Below are positions 1 to 8,787 of a DNA stretch of 64,000 nt, piece by piece (the first letter of the stretch is position 1; every line of letters begins with the position of its first letter). Below the pieces are notes generated by a model. It had not been told where the DNA came from and did no database searches. It saw only the letters and a list, made by a program, of their open reading frames with translations. The DNA is from JAQWRV01 sp045564915 (lineage in GTDB: Bacteria; Pseudomonadota; Alphaproteobacteria; Rhodospirillales; Rhodospirillaceae), in assembly GCA_045564915.1 (NCBI GenBank), contig JBJLGL010000001.1:1-64000 (forward strand), in the 5' to 3' direction. Made by a program: the position numbers and the translations under genes.

Positions 1-359
1 AGAACAACATCAAATAATTCTTCATTCTTCTCGGACCATAAAGCTATATCCCCTTCAAGAACCTTTGCACGTTGTTCTAGTTTATTTTCCTTTATGCCCC
101 TTACCGCCAAACTGACCATACATGCTTGAATATCCAAGCCAACACCTGAAGTCTCTTCTTGTCGTGCTAAAGCACAGAACAAGGCGGCACCTACTCCACA
201 ACCGACATCAAGTATTCTTCCCTCGGGCGGTGCGTTGACAGCAGCTGCAAGAAAGACGGGGTCAATCGCAACGCGAAAACCATGGTGAGGTTGGCACACC
301 CGGATGCGTCCACCGAGTAACGTATCGCTCGTAGTCTGACCTTTTTGCGAATTGTGCAT
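1..359 (-). CDS. tRNA1(Val) A37 N6-methyltransferase-like protein (COG4123), 3' end outside window
   Basis: This is the N-terminal part (about 119 residues) of a class I SAM-dependent methyltransferase; the rest lies beyond the left edge. The sequence shows the N-terminal GGRIRVCQP stretch, a pattern typical of the TrmN6/COG4123 group, followed by the SAM-binding glycine motif ILDVGCGVGAA. The family's NPPY catalytic motif would be downstream, outside the window, so it cannot be checked. The ATG overlaps the stop of the upstream DUF2007 gene by one base (TAATG), so translation is probably coupled. Known members of COG4123 modify adenine 37 of tRNA1(Val); applying that activity here is inference. 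Confidence is high for a methyltransferase and moderate for the substrate. Confidence 0.8.
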   Translation of the reverse strand, partial: MHNSQKGQTTSDTLLGGRIRVCQPHHGFRVAIDPVFLAAAVNAPPEGRILDVGCGVGAALFCALARQEETSGVGLDIQACMVSLAVRGIKENKLEQRAKVLEGDIALWSEKNEELFDVV

Positions 360-574
360 TACTCAAAATATTCCGGACACAGTACCCTAGCAATCTCTTC
401 CGCCGCATCAAAAGACTCATCGGTGACCATAAGACGACGAGGTATGGAATCTATACCGCCATAGGCGCTCGCTACTGGACCATCAAACTCAAAGAAATCT
501 AAACCCTCAGCCGCTAAGGCTGCTTTAAGGGCTGAAATTAGCACCAAATCGTTTGTTCTAATAAGCTCTATCAT
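359..574 (-). CDS. DUF2007 domain protein (putative signal-transducing protein family)
   Basis: This 71-residue cytoplasmic protein has no signal peptide. The opening IELIRTNDLVLISALKAALAAEGL and a central region predicting GGIDSIPRRLMV-type strands match the DUF2007 fold, a small ferredoxin-like alpha/beta domain. The biochemical role of this family is not established. It is first in a two-gene unit with the COG4123-type methyltransferase, whose ATG overlaps its TAA, and is divergent from the polyprenyl synthase. From memory this arrangement recurs in alphaproteobacteria, which supports the call. The roughly 185-bp gap to the divergent gene should hold both promoters. Confidence 0.75.
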   Translation of the reverse strand: MIELIRTNDLVLISALKAALAAEGLDFFEFDGPVASAYGGIDSIPRRLMVTDESFDAAEEIARVLCPEYFE

Positions 575-759
575 GATGGCAACGTTAAACCTCTTAGCTA
601 TTATTTATCAACGCTAGTTCCAAGGCAACTTGCCCCTAATCTTATGGATGCTTATGGTGTCCAGATTGTAAAGAACATCTTTGTGGCCCTTGCGATTGTG
701 TGGCCTTTTAGATTTAAGTACTTTTAGTGCAAATACGCTGTCCAAGGATATTTAAGTCT

Positions 760-1779
760 GTGTCTACTGTTGTTCAACTAAACAAGCGAAGAGGTGATAC
801 GGCTCAAGCTTTAGATACTCTCGTCTCACTCGTAGAGGGTGACTTGAGGGCCGTGAATCAAACCATTGTCGAACGTATGCATAGCCCTGTCGCATTAATC
901 CCGCAACTTGCAGGACACATCACAGCGGCAGGAGGAAAACGACTACGACCACTATTGACGCTAGCGGCATCTAAACTCTGTGGATATGAAGGTGAACGGC
1001 ACATCAAGCTAGCAACATGCGTAGAATTCATCCACACGGCCACGCTCTTGCATGATGATGTCGTCGATGACAGCGCATTGCGGAGAGGTCTATCTAGCGC
1101 AAACGCTATTTGGGGCAATCAACCTAGTGTTTTAGTTGGAGACTTCCTCTTTAGCCGTGCCTTTGAATTAATGGTTGAAGATGGATCACTAAGAATTCTG
1201 GAAATTTTGTCACGTGCATCATCAGTTATAGCTGAAGGTGAGGTACACCAGCTAATCACAACCAACGATACAGAAACTAGTGAAGCCCAGTATCTAGAAG
1301 TTGTAGAATCTAAGACAGCTGAATTATTTGCCGCCGCATCTAGAATTGGCGCCGTTCTAGCTGACCGGCCGCAGGTAGAGGAAGAAGCCTTGCGGGTATA
1401 TGGTGTTAATCTAGGCGTTGCCTTCCAACTCATTGATGACGTGCTTGATTACTCAGCTAAGCAACAAGAATTAGGTAAGACCATTGGCGATGATTTCCGA
1501 GAAGGAAAAATAACCCTTCCTGTTATTTTAGCCTTTAGGCGCGGTGACGAGGAAGAGCGTGCGTTTTGGCAACGATGCCTTGAGGATTTAGGCCAAAAGG
1601 AAGACGATTTAGGGCAAGCTATAGATTACATGTCCAAGCATGGCAGCCTCGCTGATAGCATTAACCGAGCTCGTCACTATGGAGATGTAGCACGTGATGC
1701 TCTGGGTATTTTTCCACCGAGTCCGATCAAATCTGCCCTATTGAACATTATCGACTTTTGTATAGACCGCGCTTACTGA
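760..1779 (+). CDS. ispB: Long-chain polyprenyl (octaprenyl/decaprenyl-type) diphosphate synthase
   Basis: The enzyme condenses isopentenyl diphosphate onto allylic diphosphates to make the side chain of ubiquinone. Numbered from the GTG at 760 (339 aa), GGKRLRP is at about 58-64, the first aspartate-rich motif DDVVD at 99-103 and the second DDVLD at 226-230; both motifs are intact, so the enzyme should be active. A longer reading from GTG 727 (350 aa) is open. I prefer GTG 760 because AAGGA lies upstream of it, whereas 727 has no ribosome binding site; the family N-terminus also fits the shorter form. It is divergent from the DUF2007 gene. Product chain length cannot be read from sequence by eye. 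Confidence 0.9.
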   Translation: MSTVVQLNKRRGDTAQALDTLVSLVEGDLRAVNQTIVERMHSPVALIPQLAGHITAAGGKRLRPLLTLAASKLCGYEGERHIKLATCVEFIHTATLLHDDVVDDSALRRGLSSANAIWGNQPSVLVGDFLFSRAFELMVEDGSLRILEILSRASSVIAEGEVHQLITTNDTETSEAQYLEVVESKTAELFAAASRIGAVLADRPQVEEEALRVYGVNLGVAFQLIDDVLDYSAKQQELGKTIGDDFREGKITLPVILAFRRGDEEERAFWQRCLEDLGQKEDDLGQAIDYMSKHGSLADSINRARHYGDVARDALGIFPPSPIKSALLNIIDFCIDRAY

Positions 1780-1835
1780 GAGCCCAAGAACCTATACTTC
1801 TTAGATCTTGATGCTGTTTGGAGGCTGCTTGCAAG

Positions 1836-1875
1836 GGTAACACAGCACCGGTATAAGACCTGCCTTTGTGTTACC
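1836..1875 (+). terminator. Inverted repeat between ispB and tRNA-Pro, possible weak terminator
   Basis: A perfect 9-bp stem (GGTAACACA at 1836-1844 and TGTGTTACC at 1867-1875) encloses a 22-nt loop about 57 bp after the ispB stop. Only a short T-rich stretch (AATTTT) follows a few bases later, so it may be a weak terminator or an mRNA 3' stabiliser. Confidence 0.4.
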
Positions 1876-1907
1876 GTGTAATTTTAGATACGCACTGTAA
1901 AATTAGA

Positions 1908-1984
1908 CGGAGTGTAGCTCAGCCTGGTAGAGCACTGCCTTCGGGAGGCAGGGGCCGGAAGTTCGAATCTTCTCACTCCGACCA
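1908..1984 (+). tRNA. tRNA-Pro(CGG)
   Basis: The 77-nt sequence folds as a full cloverleaf with a genome-encoded CCA end. The acceptor stem is CGGAGTG/CACTCCG, the D-arm has GCTC...GAGC, the anticodon stem is CTGCC/GGCAG around loop TTCGGGA, and the T-arm carries TTCGAAT. Anticodon CGG reads the proline codon CCG. The TTCGAAT T-loop and the 3' ACCA are canonical. Confidence 0.95.
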
Positions 1985-2003
1985 CTCAATCAACGACTTA
2001 TCG

Positions 2004-3335
2004 CTATGCTAGGCTTTGAGCGTTCTCTTGAATATTGAAACGCAGTAGCAACAACGATCCAATAATATTAAAGATTGCAGGAAAAACTGAAGACAGCAAA
2101 AGAATGGCTATGATTGCGGTGTTAGGTTGTACCGGCGGCAGGTCGCTGCCAGCGGAACTAATGAATCCGGAGGCATCCAAAACAAGGCCCGCAATTAGTG
2201 GTCCGAAAGCAGCTGTCCCCTTTTCTACCATACTGTAAATGGCGGCTAATATTCCTTCTTGAGATACTCCGCTTGTCTTTGTGTTGTATTCCATTGTATC
2301 GGGTAGCAAAGAGAAGCCCATTACGAGAAGTCCAGACAAGGCAATGCCGATAAGGAATATACGGCCGTTCGTAACCCAAGTTGGTTCTCCGAGGGCGGTA
2401 ATAATCCATGAAAAAGCTATAATCGCATAGAAGTAACCGGCACTCATATAGCACAGACGTTTGCCATAATACTTACCCGCCCAATTCCATAGGGGTATCG
2501 ATAATAAAGTACCAGCAGTTTGGTATAATACAAATCTTACTAAGAATTCCTCGCCCTCGCCGATTATGTAACGAGCTAAGTATAAGAGCGAGACTCCTAC
2601 AGTAGCCGTTGACATCAGCTGGCAAAACTTTGTGGCGATAAATATCTTAAATGGTTTATTCTTAAGTGCGATCTTAAGCTGACCAATAAAGCCTCCGCGT
2701 ATTGGCGTAGAGCGTGTTGTAATAGGCGTTCGTGCAACTACGATAGCGCACAGAGACATACTAGTTGTAATAAATACTGCATGTACTGCGCCCATGCCGG
2801 CATAGCCAGACCGGCCACCACCGAAAAAGTCTATGAGAAGCGGGCCTAGACCAGCGACGATCAAGCTAGCAATAGTCATAAATGCGACACGATAAGACAT
2901 CATGAGGGTCCGCTGTTCCGGCACCTCTGTAATCTCCGCTGGTATCGTGAGGTAGGGTACAACGAATAAGGTATAACCAGTAGCAAAGAGCAATAGCGCT
3001 ATAAGAACATAAGTATTCAGGCCTAATCCTGAGAGCCCCACTGGCACATGAAACAATAGGATATATGACAACCCTGCAATCGGTGCGCCTAGTAAAAGAT
3101 AGGGAACGCGGCGGCCCCATCGACTTTCAGTACGATCACTCCATTGTCCGATTAATAAGCAGGCGCATAAATCCCATATTCGCGAAAGAAAAATGAGAAA
3201 TCCTGCAATTGCAGGGGCGATACCAAGATACTCGGTAAGGTAAAATAGGACTAGCAAACTCATAGCACCAAGCATAATGCTCGAGCCTATAGTGCCACTA
3301 GCCCAGCCAACTGATACCCATTTGGAAATACCCAT
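2004..3335 (-). CDS. GPH-family (MelB-like) sugar/organic-solute:cation symporter of the MFS
   Basis: This inner-membrane protein of about 443 residues has roughly 12 hydrophobic segments. The diagnostic cytoplasmic loop after the second segment, SDRTESRWGRR at about 66-76, matches the glycoside-pentoside-hexuronide:cation symporter signature. Members import glycosides or related solutes with H+ or Na+; the substrate here is unknown. I start at ATG 3335; an in-frame TTG at 3347 is possible but neither has a clear ribosome binding site. The PAP/fibrillin-domain gene ends 18 bp upstream, so the two are probably co-transcribed, hinting at a lipophilic or terpenoid-like substrate, which is speculative. 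Confidence 0.8.
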   Translation of the reverse strand: MGISKWVSVGWASGTIGSSIMLGAMSLLVLFYLTEYLGIAPAIAGFLIFLSRIWDLCACLLIGQWSDRTESRWGRRVPYLLLGAPIAGLSYILLFHVPVGLSGLGLNTYVLIALLLFATGYTLFVVPYLTIPAEITEVPEQRTLMMSYRVAFMTIASLIVAGLGPLLIDFFGGGRSGYAGMGAVHAVFITTSMSLCAIVVARTPITTRSTPIRGGFIGQLKIALKNKPFKIFIATKFCQLMSTATVGVSLLYLARYIIGEGEEFLVRFVLYQTAGTLLSIPLWNWAGKYYGKRLCYMSAGYFYAIIAFSWIITALGEPTWVTNGRIFLIGIALSGLLVMGFSLLPDTMEYNTKTSGVSQEGILAAIYSMVEKGTAAFGPLIAGLVLDASGFISSAGSDLPPVQPNTAIIAILLLSSVFPAIFNIIGSLLLLRFNIQENAQSLA

Positions 3336-3353
3336 GGTTCGAATCAAGTATTA

Positions 3354-4079
3354 TTATTCACTAAGAAATGGAGGAGGATTGATTAGTTTGCCACTGGCAT
3401 GTTCGACAGAATACATGACAATACCCTTGCGAAATAGAATATAGTAGCCACCGAGTTGCCCCAATTGAATACGCATGTCGTCATCCATGTAGACAACGTC
3501 AGACCACAACCTCGGCGAGGGAACTAAATCTGCAGCCAAATCTTCAGGGGTATCGATTCCCGTAGCTTTACAATAGTCCTCAGGTGACATACTGGGGTCA
3601 GCTGGTGCAATCTCGAATTTATCAAATTCTACATAAAAGCGACTTGGGTTTTCCTCCTTCTGAGTAAAGCGTCCATAAGTGAAGTGATGGGAATCTATCT
3701 GCTCTTCACCCACCAAAAGACGACCATAGAAATTATATTGCCCAGTAGTCGGATTGATCTCGAGAGCATTTCCAGCATGTGTTGCTGGCACATCAGGCAA
3801 CCTACCCATGGAAAATGCACGTAATGATGTAGTTAAACCAGTGCCCTGATCCTTCAGGCCGTCGCCACCGACCAGGCGCCCAAAGTTATAATAATTGCCA
3901 ACCCAATGACCTCTGTAAACATCAGCGTGATCTAACGCTCTGGGATAAGGAGTATGTTCAGCAAGCTCATCTATTAAAGCGTTGATTCGCCGTGACTCTG
4001 GTGTACCCGAGGCAAATCCTTCTTTGTGAGTTTCAATAATCTTGAGTAATTCCGCCCTCAAGCACTTATGCTGATTCAT
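3354..4079 (-). CDS. PAP/fibrillin-domain (plastid lipid-associated-like) protein
   Basis: This soluble 241-residue protein has no signal peptide. The N-terminal helix region (LRAELLKIIETHKEGFAS...INALIDELAEHTP) and the following GHWVGNYYNFGR strand match the start of the PAP/fibrillin domain. The C-terminal VYMDDDMRIQLGQLGGYYILFRK resembles the family's closing motif of conserved aspartates, arginine and a glycine. Plant and cyanobacterial fibrillins bind lipids or quinones; the role in heterotrophic proteobacteria is undefined. It lies between a TspO-like membrane protein (65-bp gap) and a GPH transporter (18-bp gap), all on the same strand, so lipid, tetrapyrrole or terpenoid handling is possible. 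Family membership is read by eye and should be tested. Confidence 0.65.
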   Translation of the reverse strand: MNQHKCLRAELLKIIETHKEGFASGTPESRRINALIDELAEHTPYPRALDHADVYRGHWVGNYYNFGRLVGGDGLKDQGTGLTTSLRAFSMGRLPDVPATHAGNALEINPTTGQYNFYGRLLVGEEQIDSHHFTYGRFTQKEENPSRFYVEFDKFEIAPADPSMSPEDYCKATGIDTPEDLAADLVPSPRLWSDVVYMDDDMRIQLGQLGGYYILFRKGIVMYSVEHASGKLINPPPFLSE

Positions 4080-4144
4080 TAACTCTATCCCACGTCAGTA
4101 ATAATGCACGTAGTAGAAAAAATTTTGTCATCCGCTGCGAATCA

Positions 4145-4912
4145 TCAGGTTGACCAACCTCTTTTAGAGTCAAATTTTTTGTAAGCAATCCAAATCACTG
4201 TAAGCAGCAAGAGGAAGGCGCCGGTTAAAGCTGCTAACCGCACAGGTGCGCTAATGCCAACTGGCTGGTAGTAGATGCCAATTGAAGCCCAAATGAATAC
4301 ACAGCAATAAATGATATCCCGCGTAATAACTCCCATCCAGACGTAAAGCACTATCGCAGTGATGACGGTTACCAGAGCCCATTGATCCATAGTGAGCGCA
4401 AACGGGTAGAATTGCTGTGAATAGAAAACAGCGCCAAGATTTGCGAGCGTAGCGGTACTTATCCATCCAAAGTAAAGGCTGAAAGGTGCATCTACGACTA
4501 TCGCTTGCCTAAAGTTTGGACGCCCTTGCGATCTAAGTTTGGCGTGAATAAACCATAATGTTACAAGAATAATGAGCATGAAAACGAGGCTCAATTCTAC
4601 AAGGCGATAATGCCAGGCAAAAATCCAAGCCGCGTTCGCTACCGCATTAATTAGAAAAATATACCGTATAGAATCGCCTCTCTCCCTTACTCTTGGAGAG
4701 GCGTAGATGAAAGAGAAACCGAAGGCGATCAGTCCAACATAAATTATACTCCAAATAGAAAAAACGTAGCCTGCTGGCGTAAACCCTGTCGGATTAAGGT
4801 CGGATAGCTCACCTGTTTCATAGCCATTAATGGGAAGAATATTAGCAGCCGCATTGACACCAAGAACTATTAAAACAGCCAAAAGAGGAACATAAATGCG
4901 AATTTTATTCAT
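4145..4912 (-). CDS. TspO/MBR-related (tryptophan-rich) membrane protein
   Basis: This inner-membrane protein of about 255 residues has 7 or more hydrophobic segments and is rich in Trp, Tyr and Asn. The N-terminal NAAANILPING and FTPAGYVFSIWSIIY segments resemble the TspO/MBR group, although it is longer than canonical TspO (about 160 aa, 5 helices). The upstream open frame starts at 4975, but ATG 4912 has an AGGA ribosome binding site six bases away and begins a typical membrane N-terminus, so I use it. TspO relatives bind porphyrins or cholesterol-like ligands; for the long form the ligand is unknown. It leads the transcription unit with the PAP/fibrillin and GPH genes. Confidence 0.65.
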   Translation of the reverse strand: MNKIRIYVPLLAVLIVLGVNAAANILPINGYETGELSDLNPTGFTPAGYVFSIWSIIYVGLIAFGFSFIYASPRVRERGDSIRYIFLINAVANAAWIFAWHYRLVELSLVFMLIILVTLWFIHAKLRSQGRPNFRQAIVVDAPFSLYFGWISTATLANLGAVFYSQQFYPFALTMDQWALVTVITAIVLYVWMGVITRDIIYCCVFIWASIGIYYQPVGISAPVRLAALTGAFLLLLTVIWIAYKKFDSKRGWST

Positions 4913-5129
4913 GGTTATTCCTATCCACTCAGAAATACAGAGAACATTACATCTCTTGCAATCAATATATCCCAAACAAAGTGAACAAAGCTGAAATAAT
5001 AACGACTAGAATTCGAATCTCTCAATCTCTCTTTAATTCAATATGGGCTAGCGGGATCTATAATTTTCAGGATCAAACCCTGCATAGAATTTTCAATATA
5101 AGAACTGTTTATACTTCTTACCACAGCAT

Positions 5130-6545
5130 CTACCCCGCTACGGTACCTGGTCCCTTTACTTGGGATGTCTTAGACCGGCGTCGACCACGTGCTTCTTTCG
5201 GACTAGAACGATCCGGAGCAGCAGTATTCTTGCGAAGCCTTTTCTGCGTATCCTTTCCGCCCCCTTTAGCAGCGTCCTTTGTATTCTTTGCGTGGGCTTT
5301 TCGTGGAGGTTTCTTGCGATTCTTCTTATTCTTGTCAGGATAATTTTTCTTTTTCTTCAAGACTTTAATATCTTGTGGCAAATATTCGGGGTGATCTACA
5401 CCAACTTCTAGAGTTTCACTAGAAACCTCCAAACGGTAACCAACCATTCTCTCAATATCCCTCAATAGCCCTCTCTCATGGCTAGCACAAAAGGAAATAG
5501 AAGTTCCATTAGCACCTGCTCGGCCTGTACGTCCTATACGATGAATATAAGAATCTGGCTGGTCCGGCATATCATAATTAATGACATGGCTGACGTCATC
5601 GATGTCGAGACCGCGCGCTGCGACATCAGTAGCTACCAGCACCTGCATATGTCCCTGCTCAAAGTTGGCTAGAGCTTTGGCCCTTTGGTTTTGTGACTTA
5701 TTACCATGGATAGCGACAGTTTTAATTCCGTTCTTGTGTAACTGGGCGTCGAGGCGATTAGCACCGTGCTTAGTACGGGTAAAAACAATAGCCTTGTATA
5801 TACCGTCATTAAGAAGCTTGATGAGGGTATTAGTTTTCTCTGATCTCTCCACAAGCATGAGCTTTTGCACGACATTATCTGCTATAGTAGAAGGAGGCGC
5901 CACGGCTACGCGCAAAGGATTGCGTAGTAGAGTTTTTGCCAGTTTTTCTATGGCTGGTGACATAGTCGCAGAGAACATTAGGGTTTGGCGACCTTTAGGA
6001 ATTTGATCGACAATTCTGCGTATGTCCGGCAGGAATCCCATATCGAGCATACGGTCCGCCTCATCGAAAACTAGGGTCCTGACGGTTCTCAAATCCACAC
6101 GGCCCTGGTTCATAAGATCTAACAGTCTTCCGGGAGTAGCAACTAAGACCTCAACTCCTCGATTCATGGTCTTGACTTGTCTCTGGATATTAACACCACC
6201 ATATATGGCTGTGCGTCGGAAGCTGATATATCTACCGTAAGCACCAAAGTCCTCGTGTATTTGATTTGCCAATTCACGAGTAGGACAGAGCACTAATACA
6301 CGGGCACTCTTAGGGGCTATATTAAGGGGATTCTTGAGCAATTGCTGGAGTATTGGCCATGCAAAAGCTGCTGTCTTGCCGGTACCGGTCTGAGCACAAC
6401 CGATCAGATCTCGTCCCTCAAGGAGTATTGGGACAGCAAGCTTCTGAATAGGAGTTGGTGTCTTGTAAACATGCTCTTTAATTGCTCTCATCAGTGGCTC
6501 AGAGAGCCCAAGGTCTGAAAAATATTGAATATTACTAGCAGTCAA
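5130..6545 (-). CDS. rhlE: DEAD-box ATP-dependent RNA helicase, RhlE-like
   Basis: The 471-residue cytoplasmic helicase unwinds RNA duplexes in ribosome assembly or mRNA turnover. All core motifs are visible: Q-motif region TPIQ at 31-34, AQTGTGKT at 51-58, PTRELA at 88-93, DEAD at 161-164, SAT at 192-194, and HRIGRTGR in the second RecA domain. The tail after about residue 395 is very rich in Lys and Arg, as in cold-induced RhlE proteins that use the tail for RNA binding. The only suitable start is TTG 6545, preceded by an AAGAGAG element; the N-terminus then begins right at the conserved FSDLGLSEPL. It appears monocistronic. Confidence 0.9.
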   Translation of the reverse strand: MTASNIQYFSDLGLSEPLMRAIKEHVYKTPTPIQKLAVPILLEGRDLIGCAQTGTGKTAAFAWPILQQLLKNPLNIAPKSARVLVLCPTRELANQIHEDFGAYGRYISFRRTAIYGGVNIQRQVKTMNRGVEVLVATPGRLLDLMNQGRVDLRTVRTLVFDEADRMLDMGFLPDIRRIVDQIPKGRQTLMFSATMSPAIEKLAKTLLRNPLRVAVAPPSTIADNVVQKLMLVERSEKTNTLIKLLNDGIYKAIVFTRTKHGANRLDAQLHKNGIKTVAIHGNKSQNQRAKALANFEQGHMQVLVATDVAARGLDIDDVSHVINYDMPDQPDSYIHRIGRTGRAGANGTSISFCASHERGLLRDIERMVGYRLEVSSETLEVGVDHPEYLPQDIKVLKKKKNYPDKNKKNRKKPPRKAHAKNTKDAAKGGGKDTQKRLRKNTAAPDRSSPKEARGRRRSKTSQVKGPGTVAG

Positions 6546-7177
6546 AACAAGCTCTCTTAATAGTTATAAAGTCATAGCTGCGCTCCTGCTTACCCAGGAA
6601 TGATTCAATAATGCGGCATGACAAGGTTCACCCATCTAGAGAGCCCAGATCGGTAGGATCTTTTAGATCAGGTAAACGCGTTTAAAATGCTATCGGAATG
6701 TTGGTGATAGTGAGGCTGAACATATACGCTGTACAGCACTGGCATAACACGCCGAGTAGATTGGAATGGGAAGGTATACACGCAAAAGAATCTGCGTCCA
6801 GCAAAATTTTATAGGACCCTCCATAATTAGGCGAGGAGAAGCTCAAAGTATGACCACTTCACTCCTTATTTCGTTATAACTCAATCTGTGATTACAGCTA
6901 TCGATATGGAGGGCTTTACAAAGACCAGGTTAGACACAACTGAATAGATAGCGTCCACCTTCGCAGCCGTATGATTCAACACAAAGCTAGTAATCACTGG
7001 ATATTTGACCCAACACTTACACCGCAATGAAAGGAAACACTATCTCTCGAGCTAAACTTAGTTCTCATCACTACGTATATAAACGAAGGCAGACTACACA
7101 GCACTAATAGCCTGCTTAGCAACAGTCATTGGATAGCTATCATTATAGAAATTCTATCCACCCTGAGGGAAAATTCA
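6546..7177. other. 632-bp intergenic region, no gene recognised
   Basis: This gap lies between the helicase start and the flavoprotein stop. I find no open frame of convincing length, no tRNA and no strong hairpin. It should hold the helicase promoter near 6546-6650. The flavoprotein 3' side has a short CCCTGAGGG dyad near 7160 that could be a weak terminator element. Confidence 0.4.
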
Positions 7178-8722
7178 TTAGATCTCAAACTCAAGCATAC
7201 TGCCGCCTAAGAGCCGTCCGAAGGTTAGGGCCGGTGTAACTAGCATACCACCGCAGTAAGAACGGCCCATAAATTGGTCGGTTCCAAGTAACTCGCCCGC
7301 TGCATAAAGATTCGGGATAGCTGAGCCATCCTGTCGGATCACCCTTAACTGGCCATCGACTGCGAGGCCTGCCCAGCCAATAAGTTGTGAACCTTGAACA
7401 CGGATTGCATAAAATGGCGCCTTGCCAATAGGCAAAGGCATGTGGTCCCGGCCTAAAGCATCTTTGCCGCCATCCTGGCCCTGATTATAACGTGCCACAG
7501 TCTTGATCAGGCTATCTTTATTAACCCCGCATGCCTCGGCAAGAGCTTCAACGCTATTAGCCTTAATAAACATATCTTGAGATTCGAAAGCGTCTCTGAT
7601 TTCCTGACGGGTCCAGCCCGATACCCCTGGTGGCGCCTGGTCGAGGATAGCTTCATCAAACACAATCCAGCAGCGTTCTTCCGGCTGTCTTACCAACGCG
7701 TGTTCGCGAACATCGTGACTCACCATATCCTCGCGCAGGAAGCGCTCACCATTTACGTTAACATAAATCTCCCAGGGCTGGCGATGAGGAGGATAGGAAG
7801 TCCAGCGAGCAAGCCGGGGACTAGGAAAATTGTCATCCTGAAGAATACTACCAAAGGACGGTAAGTGATGTTCACCGCCACGGACGTAACCCCCGGCAGC
7901 TGTAGCAAGAGTGATACCGGCACCCTGGCTATAGGGATAGGATACATCACCATAGTCGGTATGCTTCTCAAGTTCCTCTACCATTTCAGGATTTGAGGCA
8001 TAACCGCCGCAGGAAAGCAGAATATTCCGTCCGCTGTAACGGGTGGTCTTGCCGTTTTCTGCCCGAGCCACCACACCATTGACTGCCCCATTTGGTTCTT
8101 GGATCAATTCGATGACCTCTGTGCTGGTACGCACCGTAATCGCGCCGCTATCAATATGTGGCTGGATAAGTTTTTCGAGAATCTTGAGAATAGAAATACC
8201 ACCCTCTAGCCCCCATGCGTAGCGGGGTCGGCTATAGGGTTCATGAGTAGTGCCAGTCACAGGATGTTCGGGATGGACTTCAAGACCATTATCATGCAGC
8301 CAGTCAAAAGTGTCTGCGGCATTGTAGACAGCCAAGCGGACAATCTCAGGGTTAGCCTTGTTCTTACTAATGCGCATGATATCATTGTAATGCTCAGCAG
8401 GAGAGTCCTTTAGTCCCTGAGCTTTTTGAAGCTTTGTGCCCGCGGCACTCATCTGTCCGCCTGAAAGGAATAACGTCCCTCCCAGTTGTGCTGCAGCTTC
8501 AATAATCAAGACCCGTCCACCCCGTGCGGCCGCAAAGATAGCTGCTGGCATACCTGCATTCCCGCCGCCGACGACAACTAGGTCATACTTTTCTGACTCA
8601 TCGGCAGCGATAGCCTTAGAACCAATTCCAAGACCAACAGCAACAGCACCTGCCGCCGAAAGGAAACTTCTTTTGGAAACGGTTGTTGAAAACGATCTAT
8701 CGGAGCTTTTAGGGCTTTTCAT
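7178..8722 (-). CDS. Exported FAD-dependent oxidoreductase (fumarate reductase/3-ketosteroid dehydrogenase flavoprotein-like)
   Basis: The 514-residue protein has a Tat-like signal: SKRSFLSAAG at about 16-25 (KR in place of RR), a hydrophobic stretch and an AIAA cleavage region near 37-40. The mature part opens with the dinucleotide-binding GGGNAG at 52-57 and ends with the second FAD segment around NLYAAGELLG. This is the FAD_binding_2 superfamily, which includes fumarate reductases, urocanate reductases and ketosteroid dehydrogenases; the substrate is not identifiable. It lies 65 bp downstream of the secreted alpha/beta-hydrolase-fold gene on the same strand, so the two probably form an operon acting in the periplasm on the same compound. 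Confidence 0.8.
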   Translation of the reverse strand: MKSPKSSDRSFSTTVSKRSFLSAAGAVAVGLGIGSKAIAADESEKYDLVVVGGGNAGMPAAIFAAARGGRVLIIEAAAQLGGTLFLSGGQMSAAGTKLQKAQGLKDSPAEHYNDIMRISKNKANPEIVRLAVYNAADTFDWLHDNGLEVHPEHPVTGTTHEPYSRPRYAWGLEGGISILKILEKLIQPHIDSGAITVRTSTEVIELIQEPNGAVNGVVARAENGKTTRYSGRNILLSCGGYASNPEMVEELEKHTDYGDVSYPYSQGAGITLATAAGGYVRGGEHHLPSFGSILQDDNFPSPRLARWTSYPPHRQPWEIYVNVNGERFLREDMVSHDVREHALVRQPEERCWIVFDEAILDQAPPGVSGWTRQEIRDAFESQDMFIKANSVEALAEACGVNKDSLIKTVARYNQGQDGGKDALGRDHMPLPIGKAPFYAIRVQGSQLIGWAGLAVDGQLRVIRQDGSAIPNLYAAGELLGTDQFMGRSYCGGMLVTPALTFGRLLGGSMLEFEI

Positions 8723-8787
8723 GAGGTGTGTCCTTTATATTTTTTGTTCTATTGTTGTAAGAAACATACAAGTAATGAACTGCGACT

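Noticed and set aside
4981..5343. 120-codon plus-strand open frame opposite the helicase C-terminus
   Set aside because: It mirrors the Lys/Arg-rich helicase tail and yields Phe-rich low-complexity sequence.
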